A DNA stretch of 64,000 nucleotides from Cheilinus undulatus (lineage: Eukaryota > Chordata > Actinopteri > Labriformes > Labridae). This document shows positions 53,601 through 64,000 of this stretch, in pieces; the stretch's first letter is position 1, and every line of letters begins with the position of its first letter. Position numbers and translations under genes: made by a program. The DNA lies in the NCBI RefSeq assembly GCF_018320785.1, contig NC_054867.1, positions 27,717,855-27,781,854 on the forward strand, in the 5' to 3' direction. The notes beneath the pieces were generated by a model. The model worked only from the letters and a program-made list of their open reading frames with translations. It was not told the DNA's origin and did no database searches.

Positions 53601-56600
53601 AGCAATGGTCCAGACTGGAACAAACTGATCACTGTCCATCTGGGATATCAGGTACAGGTCCTTAGTTAAGTTCTCTCTGAAAACACCAAAACACTGAATC
53701 AGACAAAAAAAAATTCAAAGCTCACTAATTTAGCTGACGTACTAGATAAAACAGTTGATCACAGTAATATATGGAGGAATGCACTCATTCCCCTACTATA
53801 AATTTGTCAAATTTAAGACTTAGTGTATTTTTCAAAGACATCGATTGGACCCCATCTGTCTGTCCAAAATTAATGACAACTTTATTTGTATGGTGCTTTA
53901 AAAATGAAGGGTTCAGAAGTGTTTTGACAGATGGGCAAAGGTATAAATAAGAACAAAGGATAACTGCACACACAAAAAATTACCAAAACCCAACAGTGAA
54001 GCACCTGAGCAGCATCAACAAATACTGAAGAGCTAAAGAACTCATTAATAAGATAAATTAATTTGTTAAAAATCCACACAAACACTCCAACAATCAAAAG
54101 AACTCAATTTTCACTTTACAGTATTATACAATTAGCTGCAGTTAATGCAATTTAGTCTTACTTTGTAATATAACATAAAGCATGAACATGAAAATTACCC
54201 AAAATTGCAATTTCCAAATCAAATTAGTGGCAACTTTTGTGGAAGTATGTATAGTTGTGTGCATACCATAAAAAAATCCATCCAAAGAACATTATATACA
54301 GATGTATTTCCTTGTATCTGGAAAAAGTTCTTCCAATCTACAATATTCACCTTGAAAAGCAGAACTCAAGCTGTTTCCTCAAAGACTCTCTGAGGTTTTC
54401 CTCGGTCATTGGTTGTTCCTTTAAAATGTCACCATCCATGGCTGGATCACATTGTGAGTCAAAGACTAAATAGCCCTCATCAGCATGGTCAGTGCCATTC
54501 ACAGTTCCCTCTGTAGGCACATGGGCATAGTCAGCAGTGCTGTCAGGATATTCAGTGTCATATCCTTTACCCCCTGAAGAGGGAACATCTGAGTAACCTA
54601 AGATAAGAAAGGCAAACAGTAACAAATGGTTGACAACATCCTCTTACGCTCAAAGCAAGCTTTGTCATGCTTAAGCCTTGCTGCTTAACACGAAGGGCAA
54701 GAGCTAAGACATCCTAAAATACCAAGTCTCTCAGTAATTATCTTTGTTATGTACAAAAAGTACTATACATGTCTGTACGTGTCATTCTTTCTTCATACAC
54801 AAGTACGCAGAGCACAAGCGACAAGCTCTGATTTATGTTACTGATACAAGAGAAATGGTAGAGGATTCACCCAGAAATGAAGAAAAACATACCTCCAGTT
54901 ATCTCAGCAGGAGGAGAGTGTGTCAGGAGCCAGGGAGAGTCATCTGTCCCCTCTGGGATGTCATTCTGGTGGGCAGGGATCTCTTGCCACACTTTAGCAT
55001 TGGGGTTCAGGCCTGTTCCCTTGGTGGTAACCTGTGAGATTGTAAGGAAATACTGAGCTACTGACTAGTTTTTCATTTATTGTCAGTTTGTTAAAAAAAA
55101 AAAGGTTAAGGACCAGAAAAGCAGTCTTCTAATCAAAACCCTGTTGAAACCTCTTAAGTGGTGATACAAAGAAACATAAGATATTACCAAAGATGCTCTC
55201 TCTTGTGTGCAGTCCTCTGTCTGGCAATGAATTTCAGACAATAATGAAATCCTTTATTAGAAGCACAGTACTTCAGTACAGTTTCCAAAATGGGGGCTTT
55301 TAAAGCTTTTTTTTAAATCAAGCTGGAAATGAAACTTGTCGAAAAAATCTGTGTGAAGTGTTGTCTTGCTCAATTCTCAACTCATACCACAATCCTCCAA
55401 CAAACCACTGCTTGCATGCATGCTTTTTTCCCACCGCTGCAAGCTGAAGATTTGAAGTCCATTGTTAAAACTTAGTAATATGATCAGCGTTAACAGCATT
55501 AGAGGATCAAAACCCCTTCAAAGTACCTGCAAACAGAGGTAATTACACACAAGCCAATGCTTTAGTTTTACAAAACAGCATCCATCTCTGAACAATGTCG
55601 TACACGCAGACATAACAAAAGATAAGACATCGAAACGCACTCCCTTGTCACTTACACTCAACAACGTATGCAAATGCACCATAATTATTTAAAACTCACC
55701 ACCGTCCTGTACCAGATTACACACAAACCAATCAATGGAGTTAAAAACAGTGTGACCCAGCTTCTGTGTTTACGCTAACATCGCTTTCATTGGCTGTCTC
55801 CGCTCTGTAGCCCCGCCCATCACACGGTCACATGGAGCCTTACATGGCGCAAGTCTGGCGGTGAGCTGAAGCAGCGTGACTTGAGCGAGGCATTTTGACC
55901 TGTCAACCATTGTAAAACCTCGACTGTGCCTCTGTCTGAAATGCTTTACATTAACGTGAATCGAAATTCTCCACATTAGCACAACCTGTCTGCCCACCAT
56001 AAACTGGTATCAAACCAGTCGCTCTGGATTTTTCAATGAACCCGAGCAAGGCTTTGTCGGGGTTGGGGAAAAAAGAGCACATGGTGAAAACGCGCCAGTG
56101 TCACTTAAAACAATCATTTCTATTTAACTAGGTCCGACTAGGTACAGACGATCAAAGGGTGATTTCGGTTAATGAATTACCCAATCAACCTTGCACCGAT
56201 TTTATTCTTAAGTTGACGTCTCCGTGGCAAACTGCCATGACCTTTATCACGGAACTCTTTGATAGCTATTTAGCTACAGTTGTGTAACAGCTAACACTTT
56301 AATCACGTGTAGTACTTCTAACACATGCAGCGTCGGGGAAATAAATGTAGAGTCTTTTATTTATAATTGTGATACTGGAAGATGTGACAAATTTCTCATT
56401 CTCTTTTGTGTAAGTAATGATGTTTGATGAGTCACCGCCTGCACATTATGGCAAGCGATTCTAGAAATACCTGCCTCAAGCTAACTAGCTTAAGTTTACT
56501 AGCAGAGCAGTTAAAACCGGCCTGTCTTTACACCACTTTTCATATCTTATTTGTTTTATGGTTGAAAGATACACTTAAGAAATTATCCGGGCGAATATGA

Positions 56601-56771
56601 AACAAGTGGTTCGGCACATGAAGGCTAACTAGCAAGGTTATAAAGTTTTAACAACGGAGTAAAGCAGCTTGATAAGGCTCCAGACAGCATGAGTCAAACA
56701 GGAGGAAGGACGCAAACAGGTTGTCGCATGTTAGCTAGCGCGTGCCCCTTCCCAGGCCCAAAACTCACCAT
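47612..56771 (-). CDS. larp4: larp4, La-related protein 4, complete
   Basis: Fifteen coding exons: 56771-56769 (ATG only), 55031-54893, 54597-54351, 53676-53540, 52291-52188, 51881-51771, 51605-51552, 50787-50575, 50003-49900, 49698-49465, 49304-49253, 49099-48935, 48823-48702, 48609-48462, 47989-47612. They sum to 2,211 bp (736 aa; human LARP4 is about 724). Residues 6-19 form the variant PAM2w motif [14 protein letters not shown], with Trp16 where other PAM2 motifs have Phe, for poly(A)-binding protein. The La motif spans about 110-195 ([20 protein letters not shown]). The RRM follows at about 198-275 ([15 protein letters not shown], then [18 protein letters not shown]). The tail holds [17 protein letters not shown] and a Lys/Arg-rich end, IPPRSPK. 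Family role: cytoplasmic, binds poly(A) RNA and PABP, protects poly(A) length and promotes translation. LARP4B is less likely because of [10 protein letters not shown] and [10 protein letters not shown]. The exon 11 donor (GTCAGC) is weak. Confidence 0.95.
52810..53260. other. larp4 intron 4: segment with possible repeat origin
   Basis: Between exons 4 and 5. The text gttgcaatgcattctggga, near 53028-53046, resembles motifs frequent at fish repeats and promoters. A 68-codon minus-strand frame next to it has no recognised relatives. I cannot assign this segment. Confidence 0.3.
54351..54597 (-). CDS. larp4: larp4 exon 3, with the start of the La motif
   Basis: A 247 bp exon after a TTATCTTAG acceptor. 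It encodes an acidic, low-complexity linker and then [16 protein letters not shown], the first helix of the La motif. The final Arg codon is split (AG|A) and is completed in exon 4, which continues [20 protein letters not shown]. Confidence 0.93.
55701..55820 (-). promoter_or_regulatory. possible alternative larp4 promoter/first exon in intron 1
   Basis: On the minus strand a GC box (55818-55811) is followed by CCAAT (55793-55789) and, about 90 bases on, by a strong donor GGTG|GTGAGT, with the GT at 55699-55698. Such an exon could splice to exon 2 at 55031. It contains no in-frame ATG, so it would be noncoding or use a downstream start. Only sequence motifs support it. Confidence 0.3.
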
Positions 56772-57260
56772 GCTGCCTTGGTCCTTGCTTTTTTTTATGA
56801 TGTCCTCTTCTCTCCCCAGAGATTGAAGACGCCGCAGGTAAAACTTTTCCAGTAAATGCTTCGACACTATAAATACACCAGCCGCACTTGAGTGAAGTGC
56901 TCCTTCGTTGCTCTCGCCACTGAACTACCGTTTCCCCGGTAACGTTCTTTAAACGACCAAACGTACTCCGGTACAAACAGTCCGTCCGCAAGGTCCAAAC
57001 TTAAAACCCTCTATTTTACGACACCGACTACTACTTAGTAAAAACATCTGTTTCTCTTTTGACGATATGCCCCTCTGTTCAGATCCTCATCCCGCAGTTG
57101 TGCTTCGAAGCTCCGCTCATCCAGCATGTGACAGCTGCGTCCTCTGTCTGCAACCGTCCGTCCCAACAGGCTGCTCTCCGCCTCCAAGGCAACAGCATTA
57201 ACGGCACAGCGTAACAACGACCGACTGTGACCTCTCCTGGGGACAGTGGGTCGGCAAGAG
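56772..57260 (-). promoter_or_regulatory. larp4 5' UTR and CpG-rich promoter region
   Basis: The only clearly CpG-enriched stretch upstream of larp4, against a CpG-poor background. It follows (in transcript terms) into exon 1, which ends GCAGCATG before GTGAGT. The start context GCAGCATGG is good. The transcription start is not resolved. Confidence 0.5.
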
Positions 57261-57289
57261 TCGACTCAAGGAGACTTTTCTTAAGCCTG

Positions 57290-58965
57290 TAACAGCTAGA
57301 TCACTCGCAAGATGAAAAATAATTACTTAAGCACACACTATTTATTCCCTTCATGAGAGGATATGAAACGACCCAAATTTAACGACAGCTATGAGAACCT
57401 TTCTGGCACTGTATGCTTCCATACCTTTCACCATTCTTTATCATTATATTTCTAATTTTTTAAATGGTTTTTCTTCGACTGCATGCTTTTCCCAGTTAGT
57501 CATATTTCAGTCTGGACTAATAATTATTAAGCTCTAACTACACATTTGAAGTAATAAGCCTTTATTACTTGTATTGGCTAGAAGTTAAAGTAATTAAATC
57601 AACTTGTGTTTCCAGCTTAGAAAAGCGAGCCAATTTTATAAATACGTAATAAGAGAACAATAACTGTTAAAGTGAAACCAAACTCTTAAATGTATTCAAG
57701 AAAAAAAAGCTGTGTTGTGAATACAGCTGTCAAAATTAATCGTATTGAACGTGATTCACTACGATCCAGTCAGTGCACTAACTTTTTAAAATTGTGATTA
57801 ATTGTATGCTTTATTTGCCCTTTCAACCAGAGATGGATAAAGTATATGACTATTGTACTCAAGTAAAAGTTGTTAATCTGGAAAAAAATAATAGAAAGTA
57901 CTTATCTAGAAGTTTACACAAGTAACAGTAAAAAGTATCTCACTTTAAGTTTACTTTAAATACTGAGAAGCTACTGAGGAGTTGTACAGTAAAATATATT
58001 TCCTTATTTGAAACAAGAGAATACATCTCCAACCAGATTGTTCAGGTAAAGTCACACCTCTATAATAAAGTTAATTTTACAGCAAATTGACAGTATTTAT
58101 TAAACTCAGAGTAAAATTTAACACAATAAAAGTGTCTATATTTGTCCACACTACATACAACTAAACTATTTTGAAAGTGTTACATGTTTCACAAATTACA
58201 GAGCTGCAGTAATTGTTGAAAACTGGTGGCAAGAACAAGCAGTCAACCTCATAGCAAGGCAGTATACTGATGAAGAATGGTCTTTATGCGTCTTATAGGA
58301 ACACCTAGTCACAGGTGGACAATACTGGAAAAAATAAAAATGACACAAGAACAGTTTTAAATGCACAATAGTGGAATTTGAAAATGCAATACAACATGTA
58401 ATTAATCATGATTGACTACAGAAATCCTGTGATTAATCTTAATTTTATCCTTATGGCAGCCCTAGTTTTGAATGCAACCCGTAATAGGCAAGTCTTGATG
58501 GAATCAGAAGTTTTTGAAGGGTTTGGGCTTGATATAATTTTCACAGGATCATCTCCACTCTGTATTTCAATTTTACTCTGGTTACGTTGTGTCGTGTTGC
58601 CCAGTCTCCTTTAAATATAAAGTAAACTCACACTGGGGATTTCATGTGATGCTGATAAGATATCCCACTAGACTTTTAGGAGGTGTACAAATTAGATTAG
58701 TGCAATTTCCATTAACCGTCTGCCCATCTAAAAATAATGTCTCAGTAGAGAACAGAGTTGTTGAAATGCAGTAAATAAAAAAGTAAAGTAGACTGATGAC
58801 GCATATATAGTGAAAACATGTTTGTGTTTTTGAATGCAAAGAAACCCCCTTTATTGGACAAACTAATTGAATATCCAGTTAAATACATTTAAAATGGAGC
58901 AACATCACCTGTCTAGTTCACCATTACAACAACATTTTAAAGAACTGGCAACAAGGTTTGTGCCC
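57290..58965. other. larp4-pfdn5 intergenic: dispersed repeat fragments
   Basis: No gene. About 57825-57985 holds 'actcaagtaaaagt' and 'aagtatctcacttt...' text typical of fish nonautonomous hAT elements. About 57730-57810 and 58400-58475 carry 'gattaat' text (aaattaatcgtatt; gtgattaatcttaa) of another common fish repeat, the latter ending 'atggcagccctag'. These are fragments, recognised from memory. Confidence 0.4.
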
Positions 58966-58969
58966 TTAC

Positions 58970-59108
58970 TTGAGACAAACAAAAACATTCTTTATTCTTC
59001 AGTTTAAACATGACTCTTTATATTAGTGAAGGGCATTATGACCTACAGATGTACACAAACTTAGAAAGCCCCCATCTCAGTCATGTAGAGTTCTAACAGG
59101 TGTTCCCA
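58970..59108 (-). other. pfdn5 3' UTR with poly(A) signal
   Basis: A short 3' UTR: the minus-strand AATAAA at 58991-58996 (plus tttatt) lies about 115 bases after the stop codon, the usual distance for a compact housekeeping transcript. Confidence 0.7.
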
Positions 59109-61466
59109 CTAAGCATTGGTGGTCCCGACTGTCTGTGATGACTGCTGGCTCTGTTGGAGTTGCTGGATCTTCATGTTCATTACTTCAACCACAGCTGCAA
59201 AACAGAGGACTTGATTAAATTTTTTTTTTTTTATGTTAAAAACAGCAAGGCCATATCTGACTGTTTTGAAAGTAATACTGTGACATTTAAGATTAATATT
59301 TTCAATGAAAAATCTTAAATATGCATTTCCAATTTACATGTTTAATACTAGCATTCACAGTATGTAGGACATTATTTCATTAGCAGTGCAATATAATACT
59401 CTTTTGCTCTTTTCCTTTAAAATATTATTGACAACACATGGTAAAAGTCATTTTATTTTTCCACCAAAACAACAGGAGGGCAAATCAATAAAGCAGATGG
59501 ACTGGCCAGAGTCCAATACGGTCATAGGGCAAATCCACCTTGCAAAACTCCAATGTGAAACGATCTTGTCAGGTCTGAAAACAAACCTGATGAGGTAGCA
59601 TTTAGCTTAGATGTAGCTATAGTATTGTGGTAGTTTTAACAGATCTGGAACACATGTTTTAATCAAATGAAGAGAAAAAAACAGCACTGATAGCTTTTCA
59701 CCATGGAAAATATGTTTTCACGCCACTCCCAACCTGCTTTGGCATGTTTATGCAATCATTACAGGTGGGGTTTAGTTGTACTGTTAGCCAGTATATGGCG
59801 ACAGCAGCTTCATCAGAACTGGACCATACATCATAAAAAATTAGGGACATTATCAATTTCATTTCAAAAGCATCAATGGATGCTTAGTGCCATCTCTGAG
59901 GAGGCTGGACTTGTTTATAGAAATGAAAACATTTTCACAGAATGGCACTATTGTTGACATGGTGTGCTTATAGGCCCTTGCACTTATAAGCCATGGTCAG
60001 AAAGCATTCTTTGGAAATCTTCAGAAAAGGGTCACTATTTAAACTGTCAAATATAGCAGAGTCACACCTTTTTTTTATCAATGATTTTAACATAATCCTA
60101 CACTATATCTTAAACGAGGGTAATGAATACAAGTTTTGGGGAAAAATGTGATAATGTTGACTGGAAATAAATAACTGAGGTTTAGAAAAGACATAGCTGA
60201 TCTCACCTTGTTTCATGGCATGTTTTTCCTGAAGGGCCGGCTGAATTTTCTCAACAATCTGCTTTGTGAGAAAGTCTATTTTGCGTTTGAAGAATGCCTT
60301 TGAGTCTTCCACACTCTACACATAGAATCAGGAAGTAGATTGAATAAAGAATCTCAACTTTAGTTAAAAAAAGTTAGCATAAGATTAAATCATGTATGGG
60401 CTTTCTTAAAGGAAAGATATTTGCCTTTTCAACATAGTATCCAGTTCCAATATCAACTAAGCAGGTGTCCACATCATTTAAAGATCCAGGCACGTACATC
60501 TGAGAAAGAAAATGTCAAGGGCATGCCAATTTTTCTGATGGGGTATTTAAATACATTTAAAATAGTCACAAAATTCACTGGGACATGAAACACTTCTTCC
60601 ACTGTTTAAGGATACAGAGCTAGTGAGTGGCACTAGTAGTTCTTTACCTGTAAGAAAAGAGACAGAAAGATGAGAATAATCTATGGATGTGTTGCAGGCA
60701 GAGAAATCATTGCAGTGGTGAAGACATGCACACATGTTGCGTATATTGTCTATCTTATTTGTGTACTTAGATGATTCAACAGTACAATTTATGAAAGGGA
60801 TTAGGCTGTGAAGACTTTGTTAGATGCAGAGACTGATCTATAAAAACAGTAAACATTTTGGACATTTGAGAAAGGAAAGCCTAAACATAACCACTGCTCA
60901 TATAACACTCTGAACCTTTTTAATAAGAATTTAACTCACCTTGGTTGTTTTTATTTAGGACATTTAAACTATCTTTTGCTTCCACGTACTTGGTCTGGGC
61001 AACTTTGAGCTGGCCTATTGAAGACGTGAGGAACTCAATCTCCTGCAATAAACGAAAATGATTATCATAAACACTTCAATTCATAAATGCATCAATTTTT
61101 GAAAGAGACAATACAAAAACCTGAGAAAAATCAAATCCACTGCACTTATCAAAATACGAGACCCACGGATTTAACAAAGACTGTCAGTCTGATTTTGCTG
61201 TTTTCAAAATGCTGTCCATAAAGCCTGAATTGTTTTGTGCCAGGTGATACACTATAATAGAGAGTACCGTTGGCACCGTTAGCATGTGTGTTAGCAGTCT
61301 GCCTCGTCGTGCTGCACTCACCTGACGTTTTATTGCCATTATCATGAATCTGATGTAGAAGAACTAACACCCCAAAAAACAACGCTATATTTGATCGTAC
61401 CTGATCTAACTGAGTCTTCAGGCCCTCCAATTGAGGCAGGGAGAGGTCTGTGAGATTCACCGCCAT
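59109..61466 (-). CDS. pfdn5: pfdn5, prefoldin subunit 5 (alpha class), complete
   Basis: Six exons: 61466-61401, 61042-60940, 60647-60616, 60499-60425, 60315-60207, 59194-59109. They sum to 471 bp (156 aa; human PFDN5 is 154). The protein starts [20 protein letters not shown]. The first coiled-coil helix continues [20 protein letters not shown]; the central beta segment holds [20 protein letters not shown] and [11 protein letters not shown]; the second helix carries [19 protein letters not shown] and [12 protein letters not shown]. This is the alpha-prefoldin layout (two helices around four strands). Family role: part of the cytosolic hexameric prefoldin that hands actin and tubulin to CCT; mammalian PFDN5 also binds c-Myc (MM-1). 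Two odd splice donors: GTATCC after exon 3 and GC (AAG|GCAAAT) after exon 4. The start codon is embedded in a YY1-like ACATGGCGG. Confidence 0.97.
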
Positions 61467-61560
61467 GTTGAAACCGCGATGCAAAATGAACCCGTCAGAT
61501 TGTGTTTCCGGGTGATGGGGATAGGGGTGGGCGGGGCTCAGTGAGGAGCGGCGCCCCCGT
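61458..61560 (-). promoter_or_regulatory. pfdn5 promoter-proximal elements
   Basis: Around and upstream of the ATG: AACATGGCGG over the start codon (YY1-type), CCGGAA on the minus strand at 61511-61506 (ETS-type) and CCCCGCCC at 61536-61529 (GC box). The combination is typical of TATA-less housekeeping promoters. Binding is inferred from motifs only. Confidence 0.5.
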
Positions 61561-61599
61561 GCGGCCAAGACGGGAGATAGGTCTGCCTCCAGAATAGAA

Positions 61600-62975
61600 G
61601 ACGTGTTTTTTCCTTCCTTTAAAAAAAGTTTAATCGTTTTAAATTTCACGTATTCTCCGGACTGAAATGCTCTGATATTATAAAAGAGGTACATACTTAG
61701 AGGTCATATTTCATTATGGACCTCTGTGTTCATGTTCTGTGCAGCTTGTCTACATGGTGCAATTTTTCAGTTTATATAAAAGAATGCCAAAAATATTAGT
61801 GTTCACTATATTAACCCATATTCAAATTATCCACCACTATATCTTTAATAACTGCATTACATGTTTACACTTAATAACATTAATAACACACTCTTGTGTC
61901 TCTTTACTATTACACTGGTAATAAAAGTACAAATTATTTGTGTTCAACAGATCCAAGCAGATATCAAAAGAAAAAATTAAAATCGGAAGGTCATGCATAT
62001 CAAACTTGTAAAAATATAAGTTTACTTTAAATGTTAGATCTTTTTATGGAGAATAAAAGGTCCAGAGTGATGTTCTCTTACCTTAATCATGGCAATGTTT
62101 TGTAATCAAACAAAACCTTGGCCTCCACATGACTCAAAGAACTGCCAAATCCCAGCTGACTATAGACATTTCAATGAATATTTAAATTATGTAAAGCCAA
62201 ACAAATTGTTGAGAAATCTTAATATCAATTTCCAAAGTTGTTGCATGTGAAACTGATAAGAAACAAAGGCAAAATAATAAATAGGTTGTTGAAGGTCCTA
62301 AATTATTATTCTAACAGTTTTTGGTGAGTCTTTGTTTTTCAAGCTTCATACTGAACAACTTGTAAAAAAGTTAAAGCTGGGACTGGGTTTTCATTTCATA
62401 AATATCTTGCTTTTCATTTGATGCAAATAGAAGCTTATTGCTGCCACTTTTATGTCTCTGATTCTGATGTTTTGTACATGCATGCATCCTCTCAATGCCT
62501 TTTATCTTTGGATACTGCACCACAGGACACTTAGGTTTATAACCGATCCTAAATCCTCATCATTGAATTCTGTATAGTCCGGTTGGTTGGCCTTCATTGG
62601 TCACATGCAGGCTAAATCATTGGCATATACTTATTTATAAGGCTGCACTTGAACTGCTTTCATCAAACTTATGTGACTTCATTGATGTGAAAAGTGCTGG
62701 AAGCTAGTTTTCACTCTGTCACATTACTTATTTTTGCTCTGTTCCCAAAACCCACATTGATAAGGGTAAAAGGAGTTTCAGTTATGCTGCTCCTGCAGAC
62801 TGCTAAAGGAGACCTTATGTCTTCAGGAGATGGCCTCTTTAAATCTTCTTAAAAGTAGATTGAAGTCATTAGAGGAAGGTTGTAGGAGGCAGAGTAAAGA
62901 AGGTTGTAGATGTTTTGACTAATGACTTTCTGCTCTAACCTTGCAAAGCAGATGGATATGCCCGTTTCCTTGTTT
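61600..62975. other. region upstream of pfdn5: no gene seen
   Basis: AT-rich sequence without recognisable exon or RNA gene. Confidence 0.4.
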
Positions 62976-63640
62976 TTCACAGGTGAATCCATCTTGCAAA
63001 GCTCCCATCTGAACTGTTTAGGCCCTGTTAGAAAGTGACAGGACCAATCAGCAACTAGGGGCAGTACTTTCAGGCGCAGCGGGGTCCAGAGGTAAACAAG
63101 CAGCAGCAAGAGCTGGCGCAGTTATGGAGGAAGAGATTAGCATGGATGCTGCTAAAGCGCCAGTTTTATCAGAACTTGACATTTCCTTGTTAAAAGAAAA
63201 ACTAAGAACAGCAGTGAGTAGTTTTCTTTCCAAAAACAACTAAAGTTGAGTGCTTACATGTCTATAGTCACAATGTTTCGCTTTAGTCCTCAGTAGCTGC
63301 ACATGCGCAGCTCAGTAGAGGCTACATCACGTGTTTTGTTGCTCTTATTGGCCCGTAGAGATGTGACGGACAGAATTCATCCAATCACACTCCGAGTTTT
63401 CTTCAACGCCTCTACCTTTTCTCAAACGTTTTCTATTGAAGCTTTCCCAGATGGATGTGTGAAACAAATCCATCTGGCGTGTCATGTTATTTCTGCTCTG
63501 TGACTAAGGAAATATTTTTTTCTGTGACTAGTTGCTCTGTTTTTATGTCTGTCTTTGTTAATTGTGCTGCTGCCCGTCTTGGCCAGGACACTCTTGTAAA
63601 TGAGATTCTTTATCTCAATGACACTTTCCTGGTTAAATAA
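62976..63640 (+). mobile_element. probable mobile-element-like sequence with a candidate exon
   Basis: The text aatccatcttgcaaagctcc near 62986 also occurs, slightly altered, at about 59533 in pfdn5 intron 5 (aatccaccttgcaaaactcc), which marks it as repeated. A block at 63340-63490 (attggcccgtagagatgtga, cccagatggatgtgtgaaac, ccatctggcgtgtcatg) is text I associate with a fish dispersed element. Inside lies an open 30-codon stretch, 63124-63213, ending at a GTGAGT donor. Element class and borders are not resolved. Confidence 0.4.
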
Positions 63641-64000
63641 ATAAAAATAACAAATTATCTTAATTGTGCTTTACAGCACATGGTTTTTATACCTATAACA
63701 AATTATATATAAATTTCACACTTGCAACCAACTTTAATTATAAAATAATCTCTGCTTAAACTCAAACACTGGCAGCCTGTGAGAGCACCTTTATTCACAA
63801 TGTTTTTAAATCAACACATTAAAAGTGTATTAAAGGATTCAGAAATATTAAAAAATATTCTAAATATAAAAATGCCACTTTCAAATTGAAAAACTGGTAT
63901 AAATAAATGTAATCAGCAAATTAATCTTATAAAAAGTTGCAAACACAAGGGCGAAAAATTCAAGTTAAAAACAAGTTCACCAGATTTTGTGCTGAAATTA
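63641..64000. other. right edge: no gene seen
   Basis: AT-rich sequence with no supportable feature. Confidence 0.4.

Noticed and set aside
61149-61694. A 181-codon minus-strand frame covering pfdn5 exon 1
   Set aside because: Only its middle, from the internal ATG at 61466 to the donor at 61401, is pfdn5; the rest is promoter DNA and intron 1 read through.

Overview
This 64 kb window is vertebrate nuclear DNA, almost certainly from a teleost (ray-finned) fish. It has AT-rich intergenic and intronic DNA, short protein-coding exons with GT-AG introns, several fish-type Tc1/mariner relics, and four conserved vertebrate genes that I reassembled exon by exon. I see no bacterial, viral or CRISPR content. 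Exon borders come from splice consensus, reading-frame continuity and remembered family sequences; no alignment was run.

All four genes lie on the minus strand, so transcription runs from high to low coordinates. In that order they are pfdn5 (prefoldin subunit 5, 61466-59109, complete, 6 coding exons, 156 aa), larp4 (La-related protein 4, 56771-47612, complete, 15 coding exons, 736 aa), atf7 (bZIP factor ATF7, 43796-37699, complete, 11 coding exons plus a 5' noncoding exon, 484 aa) and the 5' end of dip2b (start codon at 31179). Only three small dip2b exons are in the window, split by a 28.8 kb first intron that fills most of the left half; the gene continues past base 1. Every reconstructed frame closes across its splice junctions.

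The left half (dip2b introns, 42-31094) has no other gene I can support. It holds a 1.47 kb Tc1-type transposon with both inverted termini and a broken transposase (19261-20734), another Tc1 fragment near 11.7-12.2 kb, a complex of nested foldback elements (14.15-16.7 kb), a GTGGCAAAA-type tandem repeat (10.85-11.29 kb), a TAGCT-rich block followed by a short telomere-like tract (8.0-8.5 kb), and microsatellites. Between dip2b and atf7 (31.4-36 kb) lies a transposon inserted inside another transposon. The right end (61.6-64 kb) is upstream of pfdn5 and contains mobile-element-like sequence with one possible short exon on the plus strand.

The four proteins act in different processes: cotranslational folding of actin and tubulin (pfdn5), mRNA poly(A) protection and translation (larp4), stress-responsive transcription (atf7), and a DMAP1-binding/adenylate-forming-like protein (dip2b). 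They are not an operon-like unit. What they share is synteny: all four have human counterparts on 12q13, but LARP4-DIP2B and PFDN5-ATF7 sit there as two pairs about 3 Mb apart, while here they are interleaved.
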